Shown: piece by piece, positions 26,681 to 36,039 of the stretch | How the letters are laid out: each line of letters begins with the position of its first letter | Position numbering within the stretch: position 1 is the first letter of the stretch | NCBI GenBank assembly: GCA_045601425.1 | Contig: JAZRZP010000016.1 | Span: 6,164-70,163 of the forward strand | Reading direction: 5' to 3' | DNA length: 64,000 nt | Source: UBA1219 sp045601425 | GTDB taxonomy: Bacteria > Bacteroidota > Bacteroidia > Bacteroidales > P3 | Notes under the pieces: model-generated | What the model was told of the DNA's origin: nothing | Databases searched by the model: none | What the model saw: the letters and a program-made list of their open reading frames with translations, nothing else | Translations under genes and position numbers: made by a program

Positions 26681-28186
26681 TTATATATTGTCATAAATTT
26701 CTTCAATAACGGTATTTATTCCCAAAAATTCGGCACACGTTATCACACCTCCGATGGTTACGCCGAGTATTCCGTGCGAATTTATGTTCTGCCCTGTCAT
26801 GAAGAGGTTTGGCACTTTCGTACGCTGGGAAACGAGTGTCTGCGTGGGGAAGTTCTTGTCGCGTACGATTCCGTACATGGATCCGTTGCGGGTTGCAGTG
26901 TAGTCGCGGTAAGTGAGCGGTGTGGAAGTGTAATACGACTCGATGTTCTGCTTGGTTCCGGGGAAGGATTCCTCGAGTTTATCCAGCAGAAGTTGTGCTT
27001 TCCGCTCCTTGAAAGCCTCATAGTCGGGACCACGACGGCCAACGGTTGTATCGAGCCAAGGTTTCATTTCGTCGAAACGCATGTAGCCGATAAGTTCGGC
27101 GCTCTGCGAAAATTTCGGGTTGGATTCATGGCACTGGTGCATGAAGAGATAACTCTGCGGCCATTTGGCCTCGTCGTAATCATTGGCATCCCACACGCTG
27201 TCGACGTCATAGTAATATACATTGCTGTTCAGGTATGTGGTGGTATTTTCCTTGAATTTAATGTAAACCGTAAAGTTGGATATTGTGTTTTCCAAGCTGC
27301 TGATACGTTCCCTGTAAGCTTTCCGTATAAGATGTGAATCCACTTTGCCTATGGTCACCTGCGGATGGATATTGGAAATGAAGTAGTCAGCTTCAAGGAT
27401 TTCTCCCGAAACAAGTTTAACGGCAGTGGCGTGGGTATCGTCGCAAATGAAGGAGTCCACTTCGGCCGAAGACCTTATGGTTCCGCCGAAATTCCTTATC
27501 GAGGCGGCAAGCGATTCCGCTATCTTATTGCTTCCTCCGACAATACGGAAGGCACTCTGGATGTAAAAATTGTTTATCAGGGCATGTATGTAGGTAGGGG
27601 TCTTGTCTTTGACGCCTGCATAAAGTGGGAGGTTGCCGGCAAGCACGTTCTGCAATATTTCGTTCGAAGTCGTTGATGCGATGAAGTCGTTGATGCTTGT
27701 TTTTATGTAATCTGCCTCGATGAATATGTTGTTGTTTATTTTTCTGAGGTTGTACAGTGGCGAAGCATCGGCTATTTCACGGACACGTGCGACGTAGTTT
27801 CTGATGTCACCTGCATTGTCGGGAAACTTCCGTGAAAGAGTTTCGATAAAATTTTCGTAACCGGTAGCGTATCTGTATTCTTCACCTCTGAACAATATAC
27901 GGTCGTATCCGTCGGGGTCGAGTTGCTTCAGCGGAACAGTGTCGAGGAGTCTGAAGTATTTGAAGAATCTGTACAGAATCTGGTTTTCCTGCATGCTTCC
28001 AATGTAGTGCATTCCTGTATCGAAGTTCACCCCGCCGCGCCGGAAAGTCTGAAGACAGCCGCCGATTTGGGGATTTTTTTCCAGAATGGTGACATTGAAA
28101 CCTTTTTTGGAAAGTACATATCCGCAAACCAGTCCTCCCAGTCCGCTGCCAATAACTACGATTCTGTTTTTTTTATCCATTGTCAT
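26681..28186 (-). CDS. CrtI-like FAD/NAD-dependent oxidoreductase
   Basis: This 501-residue protein belongs to the phytoene desaturase/carotenoid isomerase-like flavoenzymes. The dinucleotide-binding signature VVIGSGLGGLVCGYVLSKKG follows the start, then EKNPQIGGCLQTFRRGG. The C-terminal FAD motif is NLFMTGQNINSHGILGVTIGG. The ATG at 28180 (MDKKNR) is an alternative start. It overlaps the end of the MMPL gene by 14 nt, so the two are translationally coupled. CrtI-like proteins in polyene/resorcinol-type clusters act on unsaturated lipid chains; here desaturation or saturation of the cluster's acyl product is a reasonable guess. There are no transmembrane segments. Confidence 0.85.
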   Translation of the reverse strand: MTMDKKNRIVVIGSGLGGLVCGYVLSKKGFNVTILEKNPQIGGCLQTFRRGGVNFDTGMHYIGSMQENQILYRFFKYFRLLDTVPLKQLDPDGYDRILFRGEEYRYATGYENFIETLSRKFPDNAGDIRNYVARVREIADASPLYNLRKINNNIFIEADYIKTSINDFIASTTSNEILQNVLAGNLPLYAGVKDKTPTYIHALINNFYIQSAFRIVGGSNKIAESLAASIRNFGGTIRSSAEVDSFICDDTHATAVKLVSGEILEADYFISNIHPQVTIGKVDSHLIRKAYRERISSLENTISNFTVYIKFKENTTTYLNSNVYYYDVDSVWDANDYDEAKWPQSYLFMHQCHESNPKFSQSAELIGYMRFDEMKPWLDTTVGRRGPDYEAFKERKAQLLLDKLEESFPGTKQNIESYYTSTPLTYRDYTATRNGSMYGIVRDKNFPTQTLVSQRTKVPNLFMTGQNINSHGILGVTIGGVITCAEFLGINTVIEEIYDNI

Positions 28187-31100
28187 GTTCGAATTTTAAA
28201 TTTCGTGGTACGCTGACACAGTTTTTCGCTATTTCCACAAGTTCGGGATTGGGATCGGTGGCGACAATCTGCAGTTTTTTCTTCACCAACGCTGCCAAGA
28301 TAGCCTTCTCACCCTGCCCGCAATTTTCGATTTTAAAAGTTCCTTCATCGGGAAGCGCCGCAATGAAATCATTGTAGTTTCCGTTCTGTTTCAGGTTGCG
28401 GCGGGCAGTACGTTCTATGTTTCTTCCCTTGTATATGTAGTTGTGAAGCACCAGATCGGCAAAATAGTCGGGAGTTTCGAACATCTGACACATTTTGTCA
28501 TATTCTTCAATGTACAGGGCACGCATGTTTTTTGCCGTTTCGGCATATTCGCCGGGGATTCTGAGAGGGTTGCCGGACTTTATACGGGGCATTATCCTCA
28601 CGTCTACCGACCCTTTGCGGAGAAGGAATTCTTTCTTGGGGAACACATGGCCTATGCCGTGAGTAACGACGGGTATGATGTCTGCCCCCAAACGTTCGGC
28701 CAAGTAGAACGCCCCTTTGTGGAAACGCAGTACCGAACAGTCTTCGGAACGTGTACCTTCGGGGAACACCAGAATGGAGTAACCGTCTGCGAGAGCCTTT
28801 CTGAGCAGTTCCTCGTTTTCTTCAATCCCGTTGGTTACGGGATAATAGTTGGCGTAACGTATTATCCAACCGTAGAACGGCGACCTCCACACCCACTTGT
28901 TCGTAAGGCAGATGATATTGGGATTGAGTGACAGAGTATACAGCAAGTCGAGGTGCGACTGATGGTTGCATGTTATTATACCCGGAGTTTCAAAGGTTTC
29001 GCCGGACTCATTGTGAAGGTGATAATTGACGCCGGGCATCCAGCGTGTACAGCAACGGAGCAGACCGCACACGCAACGGTGATAGAATTTTCTGTGACGT
29101 TCGGTCTTTCCTCCCAAGGTAAGCACGAAAAAACCTGTTAGGGTAAGCATTATCGAGAATATGAAAAACACGATGAACGAGAACACTGTTTTCAGAAGAT
29201 TGACAAGCGTCACCGGCATCAGGCGGTAACTGTTTTTCTTTTGGGTAAGCCATTTGTACAACAGCGGAGGAATGATATACGCCATAAGTACGACACAGAA
29301 CATTCCCACAATGGTGACTTCGGCGAGGGAACGCATGGCCGGATGCTTTGCCACTATGAGAGAACCAATGCCTATGAACATTATGGAAGCCGAAAGCAGA
29401 ATGGAATTCTTGTACGAAGCCAGCATCTTTTTCCTGTAGGTATATTCGTACATCATTCCTTCGGTGACAAAAATAGTATAGTCATCACCCTGACCGAAAA
29501 TGAACGTCGCCAGAATAATGTTCACGATATTGAATTTTATGTCACAGACATTCATTATTCCCAGTATCCATATCCAGCCTACGGCCAGAGGCAGGAAGGA
29601 TATGATGCTCAATTCCAGACGGCCGAACGAGATGGTGAGGAACAGGAATACTATGAGTCCGCAGATATACAGCACATAGTCGAAATCATCGGAAAGTGCG
29701 TTCACCATTTTGGTTATGATGCTGCTGTTGTCGAACGTGAACACATCTTCGTCCACAGCCGACAGCTTTTCTGCCACGCTGCTGCAGTTGCCGCTTTCCA
29801 GCAATGTATAGACCATGCACTTGCCTTTCTCGTTGGAAATGTAATTGTCGGCAAACATGTCCAGAACTGGTTTGAAATAACCATAATCCTGAACCTCGTA
29901 GTTTCTGTTCAGAATTTCTTCGACACCGGAAAACGCTCCCTTTTTGAAACCCAGTCTTTCGGCATCATTACCGAGATTTTTCAGAAGGGGTTCCCTGCGT
30001 GTTTTCCAAAAGGCGTTCCATAAAGCAAGACGCTGTTTCTGTAGTTTTTTCGAAGGAATGAAAATGCCGATACCCGACTGTTTCACTATGGTGCTGTCGG
30101 AAACGAGCGAGTCTATAGCCGGCTTGGATTTTTCGTAGAGCTGGAGGGCGTCTTCCATGTTACCGGCCTCCGAGACACAATACACGGAAGGAAGTCCGCT
30201 CTCGGTTTCGGCAACGAGTTTGCCGAGTTTGACACGCTGGTCGGGGGTCATATAGTTTATGGCGTTCATATCCGACTCAAAGGCTGTCTGCCTGCTGAAA
30301 TAGTAGAGCGGTACCGTAAGTAGCACAATTATCACCACCACCACCCTGTTCTGCTCTAACCTTTTGCCGGCTATCTTGCCGAAAACCAGTCGTGTCTCCT
30401 GTCTGTTCTGGTTGTGGAAAAGCCTTTTCCGGAAGATATGAGGCAGGAATATCAGCACGAAGAGTATGGTCCCTACCAGAAGTATTGCTGCGAAAAGTCC
30501 GAGATCCTTCATAGCATCGGAGCTTATGAAAATCAGGCTTAAGAATGCTCCGACAGTAGTAATGTTTCCTGTAACAAGCGGTTCTATGATGTCCTTGATT
30601 GTCTGTTCCTTGCTGAATCCCTGCTGGTAGTGTGCAAGAAAATGGAGGGGATAGTTCACCGCTATTCCCACAATTATGGAGCCGACTCCAATGGCTATTA
30701 TGGAGACCGAACTTTTGAACACGGTAAGGAATGCCAGTCCGAACACTCCTCCGAATATGATGGAGAACAGGATTATTATCAGAGCCCTTGCGTCGCGGAA
30801 GAAATACAGAAGCAGGGCAAGTATCAGAACCAGTGCCAGCAGCGTGGATATGATGCTGTCGGTTTTTATGCGCGTGGCATTTTCCACCGAAATCACGGCT
30901 GCACCGATGAAATCCACCTTTATTCCGCCATTGAATTCGGATTCCACTTCTCTGGCTACATGTTCTATCTCTTCGATGAGCAGCTTGTTGTTAGACGTTT
31001 CGCTTACTGGGTATTTCGAAGTCACAGTCATCATGGCTTCCGACCCGTCTTTGGTGAAGATGTAACCGTCGGTAAGTTCGTAATTTCCGTTGTCGGGATT

Positions 31101-31664
31101 GCTGTTGCCCAGTTCGGAGAACAGTCTGTCTGAAAAATGCAGGGGGTCGGTGGCTATCAGACGTTTCATGAAACCTCCGGCCGGAGACAGCAACATATTC
31201 TTGTCGTTCTGCAGAGTCTGCACAAGCATGGAATCCCGCAACATTGTGTCAATGCGTGTATAATCTTCCTCTGTAAGATAATAAGGCATGTTCTGCACCA
31301 CAAAATCCATAAGCGAGAATATGTCGTCTTGGTTTACCTGGTACATTATGTTTTCGATGTATCTTCCCCTGTCCCGTTCTTCAAGTCGTTCTGCCATCAT
31401 GTCCACGGCATCCATTATGAGATCGGGGTCGGAAGCGGTACTGCCTATGTTGACCATTATCTTGTTGGCTGCGCCTATATGTTCGTAAGCGTAGTTTATA
31501 CGTTCATTGTCTTTCTTTTGAGGGAGAAAACTGCTTACGTCTTCGACAAAGGAAATACGCAGTACGCAAAGCACCATTACAGCAAGTACTGCAAGCAGTA
31601 TGCCCCACATGAAGCCGCTGTGGGAATCAAAATAACGGTATATCCTGAGTATTAACTTTTTCAT
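28173..31664 (-). CDS. MMPL/RND lipid exporter fused to an acyltransferase and a methyltransferase-like tail
   Basis: This 1163-residue fusion has three parts. Residues 1-850 are an MMPL/RND transporter: two repeats, each with one helix, a large periplasmic loop (about 40-270 and 460-655) and five more helices (from about 270 and 660). Residues about 860-1060 form a PlsC-type acyltransferase with HQSHLD (HX4D, 901-906) and FPEGTR (967-972), both intact. Residues about 1095-1163 look like a partial Rossmann methyltransferase (FKIENCGQGEKAIL, then IVATDPNPELVEIAKN) ending without the rest of the domain. MMPL proteins with LPLAT partners export lipids in polyene-type clusters. It overlaps the GT2 gene by ATGA. 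Parts one and two are certain; the tail is tentative. Confidence 0.9.
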   Translation of the reverse strand: MKKLILRIYRYFDSHSGFMWGILLAVLAVMVLCVLRISFVEDVSSFLPQKKDNERINYAYEHIGAANKIMVNIGSTASDPDLIMDAVDMMAERLEERDRGRYIENIMYQVNQDDIFSLMDFVVQNMPYYLTEEDYTRIDTMLRDSMLVQTLQNDKNMLLSPAGGFMKRLIATDPLHFSDRLFSELGNSNPDNGNYELTDGYIFTKDGSEAMMTVTSKYPVSETSNNKLLIEEIEHVAREVESEFNGGIKVDFIGAAVISVENATRIKTDSIISTLLALVLILALLLYFFRDARALIIILFSIIFGGVFGLAFLTVFKSSVSIIAIGVGSIIVGIAVNYPLHFLAHYQQGFSKEQTIKDIIEPLVTGNITTVGAFLSLIFISSDAMKDLGLFAAILLVGTILFVLIFLPHIFRKRLFHNQNRQETRLVFGKIAGKRLEQNRVVVVIIVLLTVPLYYFSRQTAFESDMNAINYMTPDQRVKLGKLVAETESGLPSVYCVSEAGNMEDALQLYEKSKPAIDSLVSDSTIVKQSGIGIFIPSKKLQKQRLALWNAFWKTRREPLLKNLGNDAERLGFKKGAFSGVEEILNRNYEVQDYGYFKPVLDMFADNYISNEKGKCMVYTLLESGNCSSVAEKLSAVDEDVFTFDNSSIITKMVNALSDDFDYVLYICGLIVFLFLTISFGRLELSIISFLPLAVGWIWILGIMNVCDIKFNIVNIILATFIFGQGDDYTIFVTEGMMYEYTYRKKMLASYKNSILLSASIMFIGIGSLIVAKHPAMRSLAEVTIVGMFCVVLMAYIIPPLLYKWLTQKKNSYRLMPVTLVNLLKTVFSFIVFFIFSIMLTLTGFFVLTLGGKTERHRKFYHRCVCGLLRCCTRWMPGVNYHLHNESGETFETPGIITCNHQSHLDLLYTLSLNPNIICLTNKWVWRSPFYGWIIRYANYYPVTNGIEENEELLRKALADGYSILVFPEGTRSEDCSVLRFHKGAFYLAERLGADIIPVVTHGIGHVFPKKEFLLRKGSVDVRIMPRIKSGNPLRIPGEYAETAKNMRALYIEEYDKMCQMFETPDYFADLVLHNYIYKGRNIERTARRNLKQNGNYNDFIAALPDEGTFKIENCGQGEKAILAALVKKKLQIVATDPNPELVEIAKNCVSVPRNLKFEHDNG

Positions 31665-32398
31665 GACCTTTCAGAATTTAACAGTTTTCGGGCGGCCATG
31701 GACGGATAACCGTAAACCAAAGCCAGCACACAAAGCACGGTGTTAAGAATACTTATGCGAGCGAAATCCCATGTCGGACGGAAATGGCTCACCCGTTCTT
31801 CCTTGGGCGGATAATAAACGTCTATTTCGCAACTTATCAGGCGTATGTTTCTCCATGCAGAACGTACAAGCAACTCGAGTTCAGCCTCATAGCGGTTGTT
31901 GAAGGGAGTCATGCGACCCATTTTTTTCAATGGGTACAACCGGAATCCCGTCTGTGTGTCGGGCAGTCTTCGGGCTGTCTGCACCGTGAACCAGAAATTT
32001 GAAAAGCGGTTTGCAAAAGTATTTTCCGACGGCATATTCGGAGCATCGAACTTCCTTGCCCCAATTATCATGCTGCCTTCGTTTCCGACATATTTTTCCA
32101 ACAGCACCGGAATGTCGGAAGCCTTGTGCTGCCCGTCGGAATCCAATGTTACCGCCACATCGAAACCCGATTTGCGCGCCACCTTGAATCCTTGAGCCAG
32201 AGCATAACCCTTACCTCTGTTTTCCGAATACGAAACAACGTTGATTTTTCCGGAAAATGTATTAAGTATATCTGAAGTTCCATCGGTAGAGCCATCATTT
32301 ACAACTATCACATTTTGTGCAACTTGCAACACACTATCCAACACTTTCGCCAAAGTTCCGGAATTGTTATAGGTTGGTATTATCACACAAAAATTCAT
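31661..32398 (-). CDS. Family 2 glycosyltransferase
   Basis: This 245-residue GT2 enzyme has an inverting GT-A fold. The N-terminal CVIIPTYNNSGTLAKVLDSVL, the nucleotide-binding VVNDGSTDGT, and the metal-binding acidic motif DSDGQHKASDIPVLLEK (DSD at about 91-93) are intact. The C-terminus has a hydrophobic stretch (ISILNTVLCVLALVYGY). It most resembles polyprenyl-phosphate mannosyl/glucosyl transferases or the GT2 members of aryl polyene clusters. The acceptor is not predictable. It is in the middle of the ketosynthase operon, with ATGA overlap to the MMPL fusion. Confidence 0.9.
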   Translation of the reverse strand: MNFCVIIPTYNNSGTLAKVLDSVLQVAQNVIVVNDGSTDGTSDILNTFSGKINVVSYSENRGKGYALAQGFKVARKSGFDVAVTLDSDGQHKASDIPVLLEKYVGNEGSMIIGARKFDAPNMPSENTFANRFSNFWFTVQTARRLPDTQTGFRLYPLKKMGRMTPFNNRYEAELELLVRSAWRNIRLISCEIDVYYPPKEERVSHFRPTWDFARISILNTVLCVLALVYGYPSMAARKLLNSERS

Positions 32399-32409
32399 CG
32401 GTACTACAT

Positions 32410-32781
32410 TTAGGATTTATGACAGATGAGACTCATTTTGGTCATCACGGCCGTGGCCTGCGTTACAGTCACTTTTACGGAGTACTGGTTTTCCGCTGTT
32501 TCAGCAACCACCATGTCAAAGACAAAAGATTTGTTCACGGCAGGAGTCATCAGGTTTATGAATTTCAGATTTTTCACCACGGATATACGCAAATCGGTAT
32601 CCAGCATGTTTCCTACTGCCTGACGGACAATCTCCACACAACACACGCCGGGAATTATGGGGTTGCCCGGAAAATGGGCCTTGAATATTTCGTGTGCAGG
32701 GTTGAATGTGACTGTATAGAGCGAGTGCAGGGGAGTTACCTGCTGTATGTTTTGCAGAGTATAAAAGGATTCGTCGACCAT
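32410..32781 (-). CDS. FabZ/ApeI-like beta-hydroxyacyl-ACP dehydratase
   Basis: This is a 123-residue single hotdog domain. The FabZ active-site signature is visible as AHFPGNPIIPGVCCVEIV, with catalytic histidine H36 and acidic E50. The remaining strands (VTQATAVMTKMSLI) fit the fold. It is shorter and more divergent than housekeeping FabZ and resembles the dedicated dehydratases in aryl polyene clusters. It should dehydrate 3-hydroxyacyl groups carried by the ACP at 36040-36297. No ketoreductase is present in the operon, so that step must come from elsewhere (such as FabG). Confidence 0.82.
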   Translation of the reverse strand: MVDESFYTLQNIQQVTPLHSLYTVTFNPAHEIFKAHFPGNPIIPGVCCVEIVRQAVGNMLDTDLRISVVKNLKFINLMTPAVNKSFVFDMVVAETAENQYSVKVTVTQATAVMTKMSLICHKS

Positions 32782-32787
32782 GATGTG

Positions 32788-33420
32788 CTATTTTAGTTGG
32801 AACAATTCATCGGCGAGAGGCTCATTTATTTTATGGTGGTAGAATTTTATGGTGGTAACATCACCATTTTTTTCAGTCATCACCATTTTGGTGGCCACCA
32901 TTTTTTTTCTGTCGATGGTAATTTCAAGTTTCTTCATCATCCTCGCAATCCTGCGACTTACCGGAGTCATGCTTATCCAAAGTTCAGCGGCAGTACCGTA
33001 CGCTTCTGCCTTGAAATTCCTTTCACTTGAAAATTCTTCACCGCTCACCACGCCGGAAATCATCTTACCGAGTTCCTGAAACATTTTACCTGCCTTCTTG
33101 GATTTTCCCGACTCACCGTCCATCTTGATTTTTCCGTCATCTATTATCAGCACCGTGGCCTGAGGTGCAGTGTATTCCCATCTCAAAAGCGATTTGTCTT
33201 TTCTGTAACACATCAGCCCCGAGCTCTCTCCTGTTTCACTGAGAAGTGTGGAATTTTTTTCCTGTCGGAAACTGCACTGCAACGTTTTTACATTGTCGTT
33301 GAGTTTTGTAATGCAACCGGCTTTTTCAGCACCACTGAGCAACCTGAACCCTGCAGGCTGTGCCGTCACCGATGCCGAGCACAAAACTGCCGCAAACAAA
33401 AGCAAAATAGTCCTTTTCAT
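32788..33420 (-). CDS. LolA-like outer membrane lipoprotein/lipid carrier
   Basis: This 210-residue periplasmic protein has a signal peptide (MKRTILLLFAAVLCSASVTAQ, cleavage about residue 20) and a LolA/LolB half-barrel. Typical blocks are DNVKTLQCSFRQEKNSTLL, then GLMCYRKDKSLLRWEYTAP and the closing FYHHKINEPLADELFQ. Its place inside the ketosynthase-exporter operon suggests a dedicated carrier for the cluster's lipid rather than the general lipoprotein carrier. LolA paralogues occur in the same position in aryl polyene clusters. Confidence 0.85.
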   Translation of the reverse strand: MKRTILLLFAAVLCSASVTAQPAGFRLLSGAEKAGCITKLNDNVKTLQCSFRQEKNSTLLSETGESSGLMCYRKDKSLLRWEYTAPQATVLIIDDGKIKMDGESGKSKKAGKMFQELGKMISGVVSGEEFSSERNFKAEAYGTAAELWISMTPVSRRIARMMKKLEITIDRKKMVATKMVMTEKNGDVTTIKFYHHKINEPLADELFQLK

Positions 33421-33432
33421 AATCGTGTAATT

Positions 33433-33786
33433 TTACCTTACAATAAAAACAAGTCCTATGACTACAATAACGACTCCGATCCAGCGGGTCAGAGGCACTG
33501 TCTCGCCCAGAACAAGCATGGCCAGAAGCAGGCTGAACAGATAACTTGTACATGTCAGCGGATGCGCTACCGACACCGGAAACTGTTTTATTATGTACAT
33601 CCAGAGCAATGTAGCTCCTCCGAGCATAGCTCCTGCGGCCAAGAGCCACCAGTTTGTAAACTGCGGCCCCCACCATGCCCATGTCCATTCGAACTTGGGC
33701 ATCTTTTCAACTGCCAACTTCAGAAAAATCTGCCCCAATGCCAAACCAAACGACTGCATGGTGCACAATATTAAAGCCTTCAACAT
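33433..33786 (-). CDS. Small EamA/SMR-like four-helix transporter subunit
   Basis: This 117-residue membrane protein has four hydrophobic segments: LKALILCTMQSFGLALGQIF, WWLLAAGAMLGGATLLWMYII, PLTCTSYLFSLLLAMLVLGE and WIGVVIVVIGLVFIV. The pattern and length match SMR/ArnE-ArnF-type half-transporters that work as dimers. ArnEF flips an undecaprenyl-linked sugar, which would fit a glycolipid role next to the GT2 gene. The start overlaps the end of the ketosynthase gene by 7 nt. The substrate is inferred only from context. Confidence 0.78.
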   Translation of the reverse strand: MLKALILCTMQSFGLALGQIFLKLAVEKMPKFEWTWAWWGPQFTNWWLLAAGAMLGGATLLWMYIIKQFPVSVAHPLTCTSYLFSLLLAMLVLGETVPLTRWIGVVIVVIGLVFIVR

Positions 33787-36020
33787 TTTGATAAAAGTGT
33801 TATCGAATAATCAATATTCTTGTAATTGTTAAGAACTAAAACGTATTTTATACTGTCTTTGCACTGCTTGTTGCCTTCTGTCATGAACTGAGGGACGGAA
33901 CCGCGTTTCAGACAGTGTGACGCCGCATATATTCCAAGTCCATGCATTGTGAACCCTTCACCAAACAGACGTTTGTATTTCACAAACGGCGACTGAAACA
34001 TTTCCTGCAAATGTCGGCAAAGTCCGTCATCAGTGCAGTGTTCGCCGTCGCTCACAAAAACCGCGTCAATGTCGCAGGCTTGCAATCCGCTTTTCTGCAG
34101 CACACCGGTGATTCTGTCTCGAAACTCGTCTGCCGAAAGACTGAAAAACAATTCAGTATCCAGAATCTCGCATAGAGCATCTTCATTTTTTCTGTTTTCC
34201 AGAAGAAATTCCACAGCCGTTTCTCCCGCAAAATTATCCTTCCACATGTCAACCACCTGCAGAAGTTTGAAATAACTTTCCGTCATCTCGTCATGACCGC
34301 CGACAAGGGCATTCCTGATTTTTCCGATACGGAACTGCAGGATAGCATCATGCAGGGCACTCTCGAACGAAATTCCCCTGTGGGAATAGGTGCAGTTGTA
34401 ACCGTGACACTTCAGGTTAAGTGCCACCTGCGAAGCTATGGTGTTGTGGGTCGACTGCATGAAATAAGTCGGTGTAAGGAACTGCTCCCCATCGTTGACC
34501 ATGGCACTCAGGAATTTTTCGGTATTTTCTATGCAACCCAGACCTGTGCCCATTATCACAGCGTCAAGATTTTCCCCAGTAAGGCCGTTTAGTGCCGACA
34601 GTGACGTTGTCAAAGCTCTTTTCAGGACTTTCCCCATTCTTCTTGCCGTCATCGGATTTATGAACGGTTTGTAATCTGGGTCAATAGCTCTTGTGTATTG
34701 CGAAAATCCGGTTTCGGGATTTTCGTACCATGTTTCCGAAAGCGGTTGCTGCACGCTTATCTGCGAAGCCCGGGACACGAAAATCCGTTCCCTTTCTGTA
34801 ACTTTCGCATCACTGCCGTTACCGGGCACATATCTCCCGAAAATCAAGGACGAGTCGTTGCCGCCGAAGCCGAACGAATTAGTCATAACGTGATTCAGCT
34901 TGCAACCGGTTTTCAGATTATTCTGAGGAACAAAGTCCACGTCTTTCATCGGGGTTTTGAAACCGAGATTTGCAGGTATGAAACCGTTCTGCATTGCCAG
35001 AACGGAAATCACCGCCTCCACGCTTCCTGCTGCACTCGTACAGTGTCCGGTATAGGCTTTGGTCGATGATACCGGAGGATATTTTTCGCCGAACACACGG
35101 AGCAGAGCCGCGGCTTCGCTCGAATCGTTGTTGCCGGTTCCCGTTCCGTGGGCGTTGACATAATCTATGTCGGTCGTCTGCAAACCGCTGGCTTTCAAAG
35201 CCTTGGTCATTGCAAGAAAAGCACCTTCACCATCGGGCGAGGTCGCTGTCTGATGGAAAGCGTCGCAGGCATTGGCATAGCCTTCGAGCCGACAACAAAT
35301 TCCGGCATTCCTTTCCACTGCCTCGCATTCACGTTCAAGCACAAGAAATGCGGCACCTTCTCCGAGGTTGAGGCCTTCGCGGGTGTCGTCGAACGGACGG
35401 CAGCGTTTCCTGTCGAGGATCATCAGTGTGTTGAAACCGTTAAGATGGAATTTGCTTAGACATTCGGTGCCGCCCACCACAGCGACATCGGCTTCACCGG
35501 TCTCCAGCATCTCGGTTCCGAGTATTATGGCATTGGCTGCCGAAGAACATGCCGTCGATATGGTTGTGGCAAGGCTGAACTTTCCGAAATATGCGGCCAT
35601 CTTGTCGGTACCGGCACCACAGTCGTGTGCTTCGATGTATGGAGCATTTTCCCCGTCGAAAAAGCGGTTGTAGAACTGCTCGCTCTTTTCCATTCCGCCT
35701 ACGGTGGTACCGTTTATGAGGACGATTTTTCGCGTTCCGTCGGCACAGACGCCTGCCTGTTGCAGAGCCTCACGCATTGCCAGCATTGCCAGAAGCGGAG
35801 TACGCGTAACAACCTCACTGCTGCTGATTCCGAGCCGATTCCGCATTTCCTCCTCACCCATCTGCACTTCACTTACAGGTATGTCGGTGTGCGAAGTGTC
35901 CAGATATTTCACCGTACCAACCCCCGATGTGCCATGCAACAAGGCATCAAGTGTGGCTTCTTTGCCGCAACCAAGACCCGTAACGATGCCCATGCCCGTT
36001 ACAACAATACTCTCTGCCAT
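33780..36020 (-). CDS. Ketosynthase fused to a degenerate ketosynthase (KS-CLF-like)
   Basis: This 746-residue protein has two thiolase-fold modules. Residues 1-395 are a KAS II-type ketosynthase with the complete Cys-His-His triad: C158 in STACSSAANAI, H291 in NAHGTGTGN and H326 in AYTGHCTSAAGS. Residues about 410-746 are a second ketosynthase-like unit in which the nucleophile position reads TYSHRGISFE (SHRG 546-549), so it should be inactive, like a chain-length factor. Polyene and resorcinol clusters usually encode such partners as separate proteins; here they form one chain. It lies 19 nt after the ACP gene and overlaps the SMR-like gene. It should extend ACP-bound acyl chains. Confidence 0.9.
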   Translation of the reverse strand: MAESIVVTGMGIVTGLGCGKEATLDALLHGTSGVGTVKYLDTSHTDIPVSEVQMGEEEMRNRLGISSSEVVTRTPLLAMLAMREALQQAGVCADGTRKIVLINGTTVGGMEKSEQFYNRFFDGENAPYIEAHDCGAGTDKMAAYFGKFSLATTISTACSSAANAIILGTEMLETGEADVAVVGGTECLSKFHLNGFNTLMILDRKRCRPFDDTREGLNLGEGAAFLVLERECEAVERNAGICCRLEGYANACDAFHQTATSPDGEGAFLAMTKALKASGLQTTDIDYVNAHGTGTGNNDSSEAAALLRVFGEKYPPVSSTKAYTGHCTSAAGSVEAVISVLAMQNGFIPANLGFKTPMKDVDFVPQNNLKTGCKLNHVMTNSFGFGGNDSSLIFGRYVPGNGSDAKVTERERIFVSRASQISVQQPLSETWYENPETGFSQYTRAIDPDYKPFINPMTARRMGKVLKRALTTSLSALNGLTGENLDAVIMGTGLGCIENTEKFLSAMVNDGEQFLTPTYFMQSTHNTIASQVALNLKCHGYNCTYSHRGISFESALHDAILQFRIGKIRNALVGGHDEMTESYFKLLQVVDMWKDNFAGETAVEFLLENRKNEDALCEILDTELFFSLSADEFRDRITGVLQKSGLQACDIDAVFVSDGEHCTDDGLCRHLQEMFQSPFVKYKRLFGEGFTMHGLGIYAASHCLKRGSVPQFMTEGNKQCKDSIKYVLVLNNYKNIDYSITLLSKC

Positions 36021-36039
36021 TTGGAAAAATATAGGTATT

